64,000 bases of DNA from Parietaria judaica (lineage: Eukaryota; Streptophyta; Magnoliopsida; Rosales; Urticaceae): assembly GCA_954871525.1 (NCBI GenBank), contig OX940864.1:10534001-10598000 (forward strand). Direction: 5' to 3'. The notes under the pieces are model-generated. The model was not told the DNA's origin, ran no database searches, and saw only the letters and a program-made list of their open reading frames with translations. This document shows, piece after piece, positions 37,072-48,008 of the stretch; the first letter of the stretch is position 1; each line of letters begins with the position of its first letter. Position numbers and translations under genes: made by a program.

Positions 37072-37881
37072 TAGGTGAAGCTGGAATCGGGAACTGAGAA
37101 AATTTTTTTTTAACAGCAAAATTATGTCTTGGTTCCAGAACCGTAACAAACATAGAAGTAGTCCCATTTTTTTATAATACATATATAACTGGGACGGGAT
37201 AATATAAATGACAAAATTCAAAACAAAATTCGGGACAAAATGCAAAATAAAAAACACCAAATTACGGCGAGGGAGAATAAGAAGAGGGGTGGAGGCAATT
37301 TATTTTTTCTTCTTCTAGTAGTGGAAGAATAAGAAGACACTAACATGAAAGAATAAAAAATCCTATAAAAACTGAGAATTAGAGAGTAGAATAAAGAAAA
37401 CCCTATCATAAAACTAAAAAAAAAAAGAAGAAGACATATTTTGAAAACTACATTATTATATATATATAAAAAAAAAACCATGCTAAAAATTAACGGATTA
37501 AAGCAAACTCCGGCCCGAGGGCCGAAGACTTGATAGGAGTAGTGACTTAGATTCTATGGAGGATCGTTCGACAATGGGCGCATAAACTATATTTGTCAAT
37601 CAAGTTTGTTCCAGATATATTAAAAATATGAAGAAAAAAAGATTAGAGGTTTCGATCCCTCTGTCAGGCCGTGTTTTCATCTCTTGATATATTAAAAATC
37701 AAGACCGGGACAAAGATCTAAAAATTTTAAGCGTTGATCATCTAGTCCTTATAGCGGTTCTCAAACCAGAAACAAGGATGTTCCAGTGTCTTTGTTCTCG
37801 ATAGTTTTCTAAAACCGGTCCGGGGCACTGGAATCAAAACCGTGACAAGATCGGGAGCCGTGTACAATATTTTGAGCTCTA
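37072..37881. mobile_element. Non-autonomous hAT-like element, copy 2
   Basis: Left end TAGGTGAAGCTGG, right end (inverse) TAGAGCTCAAAATATTGTACA. The flanks TAATAATG (37064-37071) and AAATAATG (37882-37889) match at 7 of 8. The duplicated tract upstream of UGT copy 1 holds a single uninterrupted AAATAATG at 31608-31615, the expected empty site. The interior shares the GGAACCGGGAC style and the AATTTCGGGACAAAATGCAAAA type repeats of the copy at 27273-28104. No transposase. Confidence 0.72.
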
Positions 37882-38183
37882 AAATAATGCTATGTCTCTC
37901 AAATATACTAAATTCTTAATAATGATTAGTTTGAAACTTCAACTTTCATTTCACACGATAGCTCTATTATATTGTATATAGAATATAGTATACATTATAC
38001 AATGCGAGCAGATATGTCACTGTTTTTCAGATAGGTAAGCAGTACCTATCAATTGATGATATCATGGATATATAAGACATTAGCAAGTTAATATTTTATG
38101 ATTAAGAAGAACTCATGTTTTGCATTACAGTAAAATATAACTATGGGAAGCTGCCTAATTTGTCAACTCTCTTTTATGTAGAA

Positions 38184-38479
38184 GGGAAACTTTATAAAAT
38201 AACCTTCAATACACCACAAATTCTATTACTAACTTTCAAGTTTTCATAATTCTCAAAATAACCTTTTCAATTTTTATGTACCAAAATACCTCTAATATTG
38301 TCTGTTTTCAAGACGATATATGTCCATTTTTCAGGATTAATATATACGTCCTGGAAAATGGACAGTATTAGGAGTATTTTAGTATTTTGGTATTTGAAAA
38401 TGTTGTTTTGAGAATTATGAAAACTTGAAGGTTAATAATAGAGTTTGTGGTGTATTAGGGTTATTTTATGAAGTTTCCC
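38184..38479. mobile_element. MITE (GGGAAACTTCATAAAATAACC family), copy 2
   Basis: The arms GGGAAACTTTATAAAATAACC and the inverse match for about 88 bases. The flanks ATGTAGAA (38176-38183) and ATTTAGAA (38480-38487) match at 7 of 8. It is the same family as 19523-19800. It is absent from the duplicate tract upstream of UGT copy 1 (near 31855), so it inserted after the tandem duplication. Confidence 0.78.
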
Positions 38480-39261
38480 ATTTAGAATAGCAATTATTAA
38501 AAAAAGTCTACTTAATTATATTTAAGATGAGAATAAAATATAACATGATAAATAATGATGCTTAAGATCTGGTCTAACTAAAATTGTAAAATAAGTTAAT
38601 CATTTAAAATTTTCATAGGGACCGCCAATTTGGTGCTCAATCCTATGGTGAAAAGACAATATGCATACCTTATAAGTTTATATATGTGGAATAACAATGA
38701 TAAAAACGATAAAACTATATAATTTATGGTCAACTGCACTGTGCATAATATTTTTTTTAGTGAAAAAAAAAACTAAAATTTAGTAAAATATTATTTCTGT
38801 CAATTTTCTATAATAAAAAATCAAAATAAAATAAAATTATAACTAAAATAAAATTATGTGGAGCTTCATAATGTTTCTTAGAATAATTTGAAAAAACTAC
38901 TATTTTAATCAACTTAAATACTTTTTCATTATAAAAAAAACTTAAATACCTATCAACATAATTAATTATACCTTAAATATTTTTATAGGTATTATTGCGG
39001 TATATTATATAATACCGAATCTCATATCAAATATATTTCCCAAAGTCATCTCAATCTCGCCAGTCATTATATTAAAATGGATTACATTATAATATATTCA
39101 CCCCACAAAGTAATCGACTAGTTTATGGAGAAAATTGCAATATACTGAGTTTGCGGGGTATTTGCGCCCCTTCCAATGAGTTTTGAGGATATTTGCGTAA
39201 ATTACTCTAAATAAATAAATTATTTTTGGAGGTCTTAAGAATAACTAGTGATTAATGGAAC

Positions 39262-39270
39262 CATAAATAG
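39262..39270 (+). promoter_or_regulatory. TATA-like box of UGT copy 2
   Basis: CATAAATAG 28 bases upstream of the ATG at 39298, in the same context as the one before UGT copy 1. If used, the 5' leader would be very short. Confidence 0.35.
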
Positions 39271-39297
39271 TATAAACGCTCTCTCTTAAGTTCATCA

Positions 39298-40692
39298 ATG
39301 GCGTCAAAGAACAGCGACATCGCAGTGTTGTTCGTTCCTTTCGTATCGCACAGCCATTTCAATCAGCTCTTTCAACTATCTCACATCATTTCTTCTTACA
39401 ACGATGACAACCACCGGTCAATCTCTGTGCACTTCCTGGCCTCTTCTTTCCACAACGAGAGAGTCAAGTCCCGCGCCATGCATGCACCAAACCATAACGG
39501 CATTACCGTCCGGTTCCACGACCTTCCGAACCCGACAAGCCTGACCGTCACTTCAAATCTTGGCGCCTACGTCGAGAACCTCCGCCCACACGTCGCCGCC
39601 CTTGTCGCCTCGCTGTCGGCTGATTCGAGACGGGTGGTCGTCGTCCACGACACGCTCACGAGCTCGGCCGTGCAGGACTCGCTCTCGCATTTGAACTCGG
39701 AAACGTACGCTTTCCACTGCATCTCCACTGCGTCTTGTCTTTCCTATATCCTCTCCGGTACAGGAGAGAAAGTGGAGGAAGGCGCCGTTCTGTCCGCCGA
39801 AGGGTGCTATTCGGCCGAATTCGACGCTTTTCTCCGCCGTCAATATGAGTTCGTGAAGAGTAATGGAAGTTCAGGGCAGCTCCACAACACTACCAGGGTG
39901 GTTGAGAGGGACTTCGTTGACTTGCTTCTGGAGAAAGAGAGAGAGATCGTTGACCAGAGCTTCAAGCTTTGGGCGATTGGGCCTTTGCAGAGGATGGCAA
40001 TGGTCAAAGTCAACGAAAAACCCTCAAGCTCTTTGAAACAAGGAAAGCAGTGCTTAGAGTGGCTTGATAAACAAGACATGAACTCAGTGTTGTATGTTTG
40101 TTTTGGAACATCAACACTTATAGAAGAAGAACAGCTCAGAGAGCTGGCCATAGGGTTGGAGCGGAGCGGGACGAAGTTCATCTGGGTTCTGATCGACGCT
40201 GAAGATTTCGACAACGATTCTCTCGGAGGTAGGGTTTCGAGCACGTCGCAACTTCCGTCAGGGTTCGAGGAGAGAATAAGGGAAAGTGGGACGGGGATGA
40301 TGCTGAGGGAGTGGGCGCCCCAGCTGGAGATTCTGGGGCACCCCTCGACCGGCGGGTTCCTGAGCCACTGCGGGTGGAACTCGTGCCTGGAAAGTTTGAG
40401 CCTCGGCGTGCCCCTGTTGACGTGGCCGATGAACTGGGACCAGCCCCTCAATGCTGCGCTTGTGACGGATATTGTCAAGGCCGGTTTGCCCGCGAGAGAG
40501 TGGGCGAAGAGAAACGAGGTGGTGAGTTCGTCGGAGATCGCCGAGGTAGTTAAGAGGCTGATGAACTCCGAGGAAGGTGACGAGGTGAAGAAGAGAGCCG
40601 AAGAGTTGGGTGTCGAGCTGCGGAAATGCACCGAAGAAGGCGGAGTTTCCCGGTTAGAGTTGGATTCTTTCGTTGCTCATATCACTCGCTGA
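39298..40692 (+). CDS. UDP-glycosyltransferase, UGT93 / zeatin O-glucosyltransferase-like (intact)
   Basis: Cytosolic family-1 glycosyltransferase of 464 residues in one exon, the usual length and structure for this group. It should move glucose (or xylose) from a UDP-sugar to a hydroxyl of a small acceptor; cytokinins such as zeatin are the best known acceptors of the family, but the acceptor of this protein cannot be read from sequence. Visible features: the catalytic histidine in SHSHFNQ (His20), the acidic partner region VVVVHD (Asp118), YVCFGTSTLI near 266-275, and the 44-residue PSPG donor box from Trp339 to Gln382, beginning WAPQLEILGHPSTGGFLSHC and ending in WDQ. The final Gln is typical of glucosyltransferases. 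It differs from canonical ZOG proteins in having SHSHF where they have AQGHL. It is the only undamaged copy of the three-gene cluster and has a tandem partner at 35257-36725. Confidence 0.9.
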   Translation: MASKNSDIAVLFVPFVSHSHFNQLFQLSHIISSYNDDNHRSISVHFLASSFHNERVKSRAMHAPNHNGITVRFHDLPNPTSLTVTSNLGAYVENLRPHVAALVASLSADSRRVVVVHDTLTSSAVQDSLSHLNSETYAFHCISTASCLSYILSGTGEKVEEGAVLSAEGCYSAEFDAFLRRQYEFVKSNGSSGQLHNTTRVVERDFVDLLLEKEREIVDQSFKLWAIGPLQRMAMVKVNEKPSSSLKQGKQCLEWLDKQDMNSVLYVCFGTSTLIEEEQLRELAIGLERSGTKFIWVLIDAEDFDNDSLGGRVSSTSQLPSGFEERIRESGTGMMLREWAPQLEILGHPSTGGFLSHCGWNSCLESLSLGVPLLTWPMNWDQPLNAALVTDIVKAGLPAREWAKRNEVVSSSEIAEVVKRLMNSEEGDEVKKRAEELGVELRKCTEEGGVSRLELDSFVAHITR

Positions 40693-41798
40693 AGCTGCCA
40701 TTATGTGTATTGAAGTTTAGCGAAGGTTGAAATTAAGGTTTTCTTTGCTAATATATTAGGTTAATTTATTTTTCTTGTCATTTTTTATATAGTGCTATAT
40801 ACTTTATACAATAAGTTCTATTTTGTTTTTTGTCTTCTAGAGAAAATAATTAGAGAGAAACGTGGGTGGTTCTAATGAACTTGCTTTTCTTATAAATCCA
40901 AACATGTTTCTTGAAATTGTTTTAGTACTTTCATAGCTCGGATGAGGAGAAGTTTATACTCAAAGCAATATTTTAGCATCTAGAAACCGAAAAAGCCGGA
41001 ATCTATGATTTTATCTATATACCGACTACCGAGGGGCTTACCGCTTAATATGTACATGTCGTTGATCGTCTTTATAAAAATTCTAAAAATTAATATTTGA
41101 TTGTGCTTATTTGATTTTATAAGTATATATAGAAAATCAATTGAAATACAAATGAGATTTTTGTAAAATACTAGTATTAAATTTAGCCTGATAAAAATAA
41201 CCTTTTTAAGTTTCACACACGGTTGGGCCCGAGTTTCAAAACCTATTTTATAACTTGATCTTATTTAGCCTTCACGTTGTTATTTATCTTTAGTATAGTC
41301 CCATATAATCATAATGAATCGCTACACAATTAGGACCTAAATATATAATCTACTTTATATATAAATACAAAGTCATTAAATGAATATCATCACAAAAATA
41401 CAAATTCATTTAACGAATATCATTACATTTATTAAAGGCATGGTCATTGAATGGAAAAACATTATAATATATTCACCGACACCACCATTCCAAAAGACAA
41501 AGTAAATCGCTTAGTCATCGAGATAAGATTTTGGCACCCCAAGGAGAGAAAGGTTTATGCACTACTCACCAAAATTTCCTCACTAACCACGTTACTTCGT
41601 TATATATTTTTTAATTTTTATACCAACCAAGAGAAATAAATGCTTAGTTAAGTTCAAGGATTAAAATACAACCATCATCCTATTTGATTTCTATATACAC
41701 ATGCATGTATTTTAGATGGTCCAGTGGCAACAAGCACATCACTTAAGACATTATAGGAATTCGAGTCACCATAAAAGTAGGAGTGAAACCCAATGATC

Positions 41799-41857
<59 letters not shown>

Positions 41858-42019
41858 ATGTATTCATGTTTTAGTCACCTATGGGTATTTTGTGTTGGTT
41901 CCACTCCGTCGATCGCTATCGAAACTACGATCTTCGAAAGCCACAACAAGTAAGACGACACAAAAAATGCCAAGAAACACCACTCACTTCCACTCTCTCT
42001 TTGTATATATAAGTGTATA
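40693..42019. other. Intergenic downstream of UGT copy 2
   Basis: AT-rich sequence with the 3' region of copy 2 and a TA tract (41802-41850). There is a short direct repeat around 41355-41430 (AAATACAAA-TTCATT, GAATATCAT). No gene is seen; the open frames here are short and of low complexity. Confidence 0.55.
41802..41850. repeat. TA dinucleotide microsatellite
   Basis: About 49 bases of uninterrupted TA repeat, likely length-polymorphic. Confidence 0.9.
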
Positions 42020-42284
42020 CAGGACCGGCCCTACCATCACGGCCTCACAGGAGCCCTAGGCGATACGACATTTGGAGGACCCTAAATATATATTTTCTTA
42101 AATAGTAGTAATGGAATATATTTATGATATATTTTAAATTGGGAATTTTAAAGTTTTGTATGTAATTTTTGTTTAAAAAATATTGACGCTAACAAATATA
42201 AAGAACAAACAATTTTTTTTGCTAAATGCTAATTACTCGATCTTTATTGTTACAAATTACAAGAAATAGACTTATGGTGGTTCC

Positions 42285-42699
42285 CGGGGCGAAGCTAGTT
42301 GGGGCCGAGCGGGTGCGGCTACCCCCACTTGATTCAAACGCGTTATTTTTTAATAATAAAAAAATTATATAGTTTTATCAATATATATTAAGGGTATCAT
42401 ATGTAGACACAATTGATACTTTAGTGTGGTGAAATCTAAGTTTAGTTTTAACTCTTTCTTCCCCAAGATGACCAATGTTCAATTCCCAACAACCTCATTT
42501 TTTTTTTGTATTTATGATCTCTCTATATTAGTATTAATCTCTTAATGTAAATATTCTTTTTATTATATATTAAGTAATAATATTTGTACCATTGTATCAC
42601 TAAATATTATTGATTTATAAAAATATTTTTATATCATATTCTAAAAATTACAACTTAATTTTCTCGCCGTCTCTTATAGAAATCCTGGTTCGGCCCCTG
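42285..42699. mobile_element. hAT-like MITE nested in the older element
   Basis: Left end CGGGGCGAAGCTAG, right end (inverse) CAGGGGCCGAACCAGGATT. The flanks GTGGTTCC (42277-42284) and GGGGTTCC (42700-42707) match at 7 of 8. The interior is AT-rich with no coding capacity. Confidence 0.68.
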
Positions 42700-42852
42700 G
42701 GGGTTCCTATATATAATTATTAAGATAATAAAAAATAAAAGAGAATAAAAAATAAAAGAATTAAAGAAGTCATTATTATGAAGGCCCCATCATTTGTAAG
42801 GTATCAATGTTAATGGACTATTAGACTTCTCCTTCAACCTCTCGCTCATAGT

Positions 42853-43708
42853 TGTTGACGTGGTTTCCCACTTAAAACAGTCAAGTGTGACTTGTGAGTG
42901 TATGATGTTCTTGAGATTAATAACTTGGTGGAATTCGATATCTCACGTTGCGAGCCCTCGATACACTCTTGATATATGTATATAGATATAAGCGATGTAA
43001 ACGAGACGAGAGGTTTTTTATAGAGGTTCGTCCCAAGACGGTAGTTGACTACGTCCTCTGTTAGTTTATTGCCACAAATAACATAGACGGATAGCTACAG
43101 GCAGCAAATTACGTCTAGAATAAAAGAAAAGAATGAAAACGGGGACAAAGAATACAACAAAATTTCTAAGTGAGCAAGAATGCCGAATAGGAGCTTTCGA
43201 TGTATTCTCTCAGGATCGTGCGTACGTATATCCCTTGATCTGGGCTTGAGCTTGATATTTATAGACTTCAATCCTTCCCGTTGGACTTCCAGGAATCGTG
43301 GGGTCGTCTCTCCGAGCTGAACGGGTTGAATGGCTTGTCTTGCTACACGTGTCCCACGACTGCGTTCTCTTCGTCGTATTTGAATTATGCCCGTTGAAGA
43401 CTTGACTTCGTACTCCTGGTCTTCCGCTTGGATTTGAAGTGAGATGCCGGGTAGGTAGTATGACGATTATACCCTCGTCTTTCTGGGTTGATGACGGATA
43501 GATATTGGGCCTTTGGGCCCTTTGGGCCGAGTGGCTTTGTATCCATTGGGCCTTGTCTGATTGAGAGCTTTAGTGGGCTTCTCAATTGGGCTTTTGTAGA
43601 TATCGATTTATTCCTTTTAAAGCCTTCAATCTTTGTTTGTGGATTTAATTAATTCACAACTTTAGTACTTTATGTCATATTAAATAATGACGAATTTGTA
43701 CATCAACA
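42853..43708 (-). repeat. 3' LTR of the Tat element
   Basis: 856 bp with TG...CA ends. On the minus strand it carries CTATAAATATC at about 43256-43266, matching the promoter of the other LTR. Confidence 0.95.
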
Positions 43709-43722
43709 GTCAGCCCCCTACT
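43709..43722 (-). other. Polypurine tract
   Basis: Read on the minus strand, AGTAGGGGGCTGAC abuts the 3' LTR. The position and G-rich purine run fit the plus-strand primer of an LTR retrotransposon, and fix its orientation as minus. Confidence 0.75.
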
Positions 43723-44509
43723 ATAAAAAATACGAAGTAAATTTTATAGTATATACTCGATGAAATCATGTAAAATTCGTGCCGGATAGAATTAATTAAA
43801 TCTGTGACTTTTGCCACAAATCTGCATATTCCGGATAGGATTTTGGATAATTTCGAGATACGATGGACGAGTAGGATCTTGAAGCTGTAACTGTCGCTTC
43901 GAATTTTGGGCGGGAACAGTTACGACACGTGTTCCTTTTTGCGAAGTTCGAAGAGAATAAACTCTTCGCATTCTTCTGACACAGCTGTCATTCTGGTCAT
44001 GCTGACGTGTCCCCGGATAGCTCGCTGATCTCAACCGTAGGATGAGGTTTGTTGCGATTTTCGAGGAAACCCTAACCGTAGGATTAGCGACGGTTTTCGA
44101 GTATAAGTACTCGAGTGTTTTACATTTATGGGCACGTCTCTTCAGTCCTATCCGGCCCACGTCTTATCGAAGGTAACTGCTCTTCCTCTCTCTTCTATAT
44201 ATATTACGTTTTGCATTCGAATATCATTTTCGAATTTTAGAGAGAGAGAAAAAAGTTTTTAGAAATATAAACTTTGCGAACCGCCATCGAAGGTGCTCCG
44301 AGGTCTATTTCTTCGTCTTCTTCATCGAACTCCTAGGAAGCTCAGGTTCTAGTTTCCTTCTAATTATTATCTTTTGTTTTCTGAGGGTCTGCTAAGAGGT
44401 TTTTCTGGGATTTGTTTTTCTGTTCTTTTTGTTGGTCTTCGGGTAGCTTTGGTGGGTTTTTGTGCTTGTCTAGGTCTTTTGGTTTTTTCTAGGATTCTCT
44501 AGACAGAAA

Positions 44510-47160
44510 ATGGGTCCTAAAAAGGTTACTGAGAAATGGCGGACGGAGTTTCTGGCTACAGATTCTCCGAGGTCAGTTTTAAAACCTAAGGATCTTACCA
44601 GGATCCGGGTAAAATATAATATTCCGCAGTCTATCTCGCTCAGATTGCCGGGTCCAGATGAGCATGCTGACGAACAGAATATAGACGGATGGATCTGTGT
44701 ATACGAAAGGTTCTTTGAATCTGGGGGGTTTAGATTTCCCATTCCCGAGCTTACCCTAAAATATTTTTCATACTTAGGGGTTTCTATAGGGCAATTTAGT
44801 CCTAACTCGTTTAGAATTCTGACGGCCTTGCTTGTTCGGGCTCACGAGTGTTTGTATACACTTACACTCGAAGACTTGTTGACGGGCTTGGTCGTTAAGA
44901 CTAATGGTCAGGCTAAGGGTAGGTTTTTTCTATCCGTTAAAGAAGGGGAAATCATTGCTGGTCTTCCTAAGAAGGAAAGTGCTTGGACCCACAAATATTT
45001 CTTTTTCCTAGCCGGTCAGGAGACACTTGGATCTTGGCCGGGCTACAAGAACGTATGGGTGCATGAGATAGGTGAGGTTTCGGGTTGGGTTGGCGAGATT
45101 TTCTATTTGGATTTTTTGATAAGTTTGCTAATTCTCTTCTTCTTTTCCTACGCAGCTGAAGATTCTAAGAAGCCTAAGTCTCTTCCTATTACTGACAAGT
45201 GGAGGACTTTGAAGAAGAAGTTGTTCCCCTTTGGTCCCGAGCCGTGGTCGTCATTCACCCGGGAGAGGCTTGAGTCCGTCGGATTGTGGCCTGAGGAAGA
45301 AGAGGAGGAATTCATCGCGTACGATAACAACGCTCCCGATCTTCCGGGTAAGGTCTTTTTCTCTAAGCATTCCGTTTGATATTGTTGATTTGATTTCTGC
45401 CTAAGTGTGGTTTTTGGATGTGCAGAGGAAATGGAAGCTGCTCGTCCTAAGGGTTTAAGCCTTCGGGCGAAGAGGAAGTTGGAGGAGCAGGCGGGTACGT
45501 CTAGCCCGGCTCCACGAGTTGAGGCCCAGGCCGGCACGACCGTTACCGCTCATGGAGCTATCCGTCAAGGGACGGAGAAAAAGGTCGAGGAGGCTCCTGC
45601 TGAGGAGGTTCCTGCTGATATTGCTGTGCAGACGGCAGGGGATCAGCCCGTAGTGGTGCTTTCTGATGACGGCGATAATACTCCGGATGCCACGCCTGTG
45701 GCGAAGAATTCTGAAAAGAGGGATGTTCCCCCTCCTGCTCCTATCCGTCCTTCCAAGGATTCGACTCGTCCTTCTCAGGACGCAGCCGTGGTGAAGCGGC
45801 CGCGAGAGGGGGGAGATTCTGAAGTCCGTAAGAAGGCTAGGGGTGACTCGGCCCCGAAAGAAGTGGTCAGGGCCCCCGAGAAGGCCAAAGGGAAAGAGGT
45901 TGCTCACGAAGCTGAGCGCCCTAGAGAGGTCTCCCAGGGCAAGACTGGGGAGAAAATGAGATCGGCTCCCCTCGTGATCGGGGGTAAAGCTAAGGAGAAA
46001 GAGGTTACTCGCAAGGTCGGGTGCACCTGGTACGGGGACAAGGGTCTCCACAAAGCGCCTAAGGTCGCGGCCGGGCTCCTCCGGCAAATTACGAATGGCG
46101 GGGTTGGTAGAGTTCCGAGGTCTATTGCTGAGAAGCCTATCTACAAGGCTGTATCGGCTATGACTGTTCACGTAAGTCTCCGTTTATCTTTTATTTGTCC
46201 AAGCTTGCTGATTGTCAAAAATCTTTCTAACTTATACTTTTTATTTTTGACGTGTAGCTCACGGCGACCATAAACGACCTGGTTCTCGATTACGAGGACC
46301 AGTTAGAGGAGGCGAAGGAGGGGGCGCAAGCTGCTGAGCAGCTTGCGTTGAAAGAGAGGGAACTGGCGGATGCCGTGGTGGCTATCCGGGCGAAGTCCGA
46401 TCAGCTACTGACGATGGGTCGGAAGATAACATCTTCCGAATCTAGGATCAAGGGCCTTGTGAACACGGTTGAGGATCTCAGAGAGAAGCTGAAAAATGCT
46501 TCCGGGCTGGTGGAGGAGGCCGATAAGGCGAGAGATGCGGCCGTCAGGGAGGTGCTAACTTCTGATGCGGCAAGAGGACGGGCAGAGGAAGTGACCAAGA
46601 AGAAGGAGGAGGAGGTGGCGGTTTTAAAGGAGGACGTGCAGCGCCTCATCTCTGAGCTGGCGGAGGCCCGGCAGCAGTCGCTTGACCGTGAGGTCGAGAA
46701 AAACGCTATCCGTTCCCGTTATCGCCGAAGGGTGAAAGAGAGGGACGCGATGATTGACTGGTACAAAGGTACGGCTGCCGATAATTGCTGTCTGGACCAA
46801 GCCGAAGGTTGCCTCGAGTTGGTCCAGGATGTGATCGATGGCAAGGTCACTGACTTTGAGGCTGAGAAGGAGGTCCTAGAAGGCAACGTTGTCCGCTACA
46901 AGGCTATCTTGGAGGGGACACCGGTACCGATGATAGGGTCTCCGGCCATGTCTCCTGATGCCGATTTGACCGAGCTCCCCTTTGCAGATCAAAGCGCCCA
47001 GTCCGAGCAGCAAGTCGCCGAAGAGCCCGTCTCTGAAGGGCCTGTCCTTGAAGAACCCGCAGCCGAAGAGGTCGTGACCGAGGAGCCCGCCTTGCAAGAA
47101 GATATGACCGGGGAGAAGAAAAATGACGAGGAGGAGATCGTGGATGTACTCGGGGTTTGA
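44510..47160 (+). CDS. Spliced antisense gene of the Tat element ('putative gypsy type transposon' family)
   Basis: It lies between pol and the 3' LTR but on the strand opposite to gag-pol. Four exons, 44510-45071, 45156-45347, 45426-46171 and 46258-47160, with short GT-AG introns (84, 78 and 86 bases) and agreeing phases, encode 800 residues. The N-terminal region with FPIPELTLKYFSYLGVSIGQ followed by FSPNSFRILTALLVRAHE matches my memory of the plant 'putative gypsy type transposon' family (PF04195). The middle is charged and proline-rich with KGKEVAHEAERPRE-like basic patches that could be nuclear localisation signals. Exon 4 is a long coiled coil (ERELADAVVAIRAKSDQLL onward), ending in an acidic tail with EEP/AEEP repeats. 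Antisense extra genes are established in Tat elements, but their function is unknown. A TATA-like stretch is at 44194-44206; promoter use is inferred. Confidence 0.82.
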
Positions 47161-48008
47161 CGCATAGAGCTCACCCCACATTTTTTTTTGTTTTTAGCTA
47201 AATAAGGCCTAAGGCCAGAACAATTTCTGTGGGCAAGTCTACGGCGGCTTGAACCCTTTTTTTTTTTTTTTGTATGGTTTGGATATGCCCGCGGTTAGGG
47301 CCTTTGCTATTTTTCTTTCTATGCTAAATGATTCTTTTGCTTCTAAGCTAATTCTCCCTTCGTGCCCTTTCTAATACTTGCTATATTTCACTCGGCTAAT
47401 TGGGGTCTCTAGATTTTCGCACATCTATTCTATGTATGGAATAAGGAATTCGAAACTACGCGAAATTTGAAATTTGCTAAGTAGGAAGAATACACGAATA
47501 CCTTGCAATTTGATCATTCTGTTGGTGCTTCTCGTCGAATGTTTCTTGCTCGTCTGTTTGTTGTAGTCCGTTGGTTTTATTTCTAGAATAAATATATCTG
47601 TTGATATAAAATTAGTATGAACATTTGTTTAAAGGGGTAGGCTTGCTGCCTGGTGGGGCTTGTTGCCTTAAGAAATGGGTCTGTTACCCGGATAGGCTTG
47701 TTGCCTTAAGGAATGGGTCTGTTACCCGGATAGGCTCGTTGCCTTAAGGAATGGGTCTGTTACCCGGATAGGCTTGTTGCCTTAAGGAATGGGTCTGTTA
47801 CCCGGATAGGCTTGTTGCCTTAAGAGAGTGGGTTTAGATATTTTTACCTTGTCAATGCGGATTTTTGGATTTTACGCTTAATGATGGCGGGACCGATTTG
47901 GTTTGGATTTGGATTGAGACTGTGCCCGTTGATAAGACGGGCTGCCTACGTACCCCATATTTGGGGATCAAGTCATTACGTAGTTCATGGGAGACCGGGT
48001 AGGTCGGG
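47161..48008. other. Spacer between pol and the antisense gene of the Tat element
   Basis: Non-coding DNA between the stop of the antisense gene and the stop of pol, where the two convergent transcripts would end. It contains the 38-bp tandem repeats at 47655-47825. No further gene is seen. Confidence 0.7.
47655..47825. repeat. 38-bp tandem repeat array in the Tat element
   Basis: Units start at 47693, 47731, 47769 and 47807 with exact 38-base spacing (core TAGGCTTGTTGCCTTAAGG, then ATGGGTCTGTTACCCGGA). A diverged half unit precedes at about 47655. The units differ by only one or two bases. Confidence 0.92.

Larger units (their letters stand above)
36726..39297. other. Spacer between UGT copies 1 and 2; duplicated upstream tract with two transposons
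   Basis: After the 3' region of copy 1, the tract from about 36980 repeats the sequence found upstream of copy 1 from about 31545. It is interrupted by a hAT-like element (37072-37881) and a MITE (38184-38479). A short extra AT-rich stretch occurs at about 38650-38990. A TATA-like CATAAATAG is at 39262-39270, 28 bases before the ATG. No other gene is seen. Confidence 0.65.

Noticed and set aside
39840..40631. 263-codon open frame on the minus strand inside UGT copy 2
   Set aside because: It is antisense to a conserved, full-length glycosyltransferase and shows no family features; GC-rich coding DNA often leaves the opposite frame open.
42853..43708. Possibility that the plus-strand gene made the element plus-oriented
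   Set aside because: The polypurine tract abuts the left LTR and the primer site abuts the right LTR, and gag-pol reads on the minus strand, so the element is minus-oriented.
45455..46171. 238-codon minus-strand frame within exon 3 of the Tat antisense gene
   Set aside because: Arginine/leucine-rich shadow of the charged, low-complexity plus-strand exon. The plus-strand model has splice sites and phase support.
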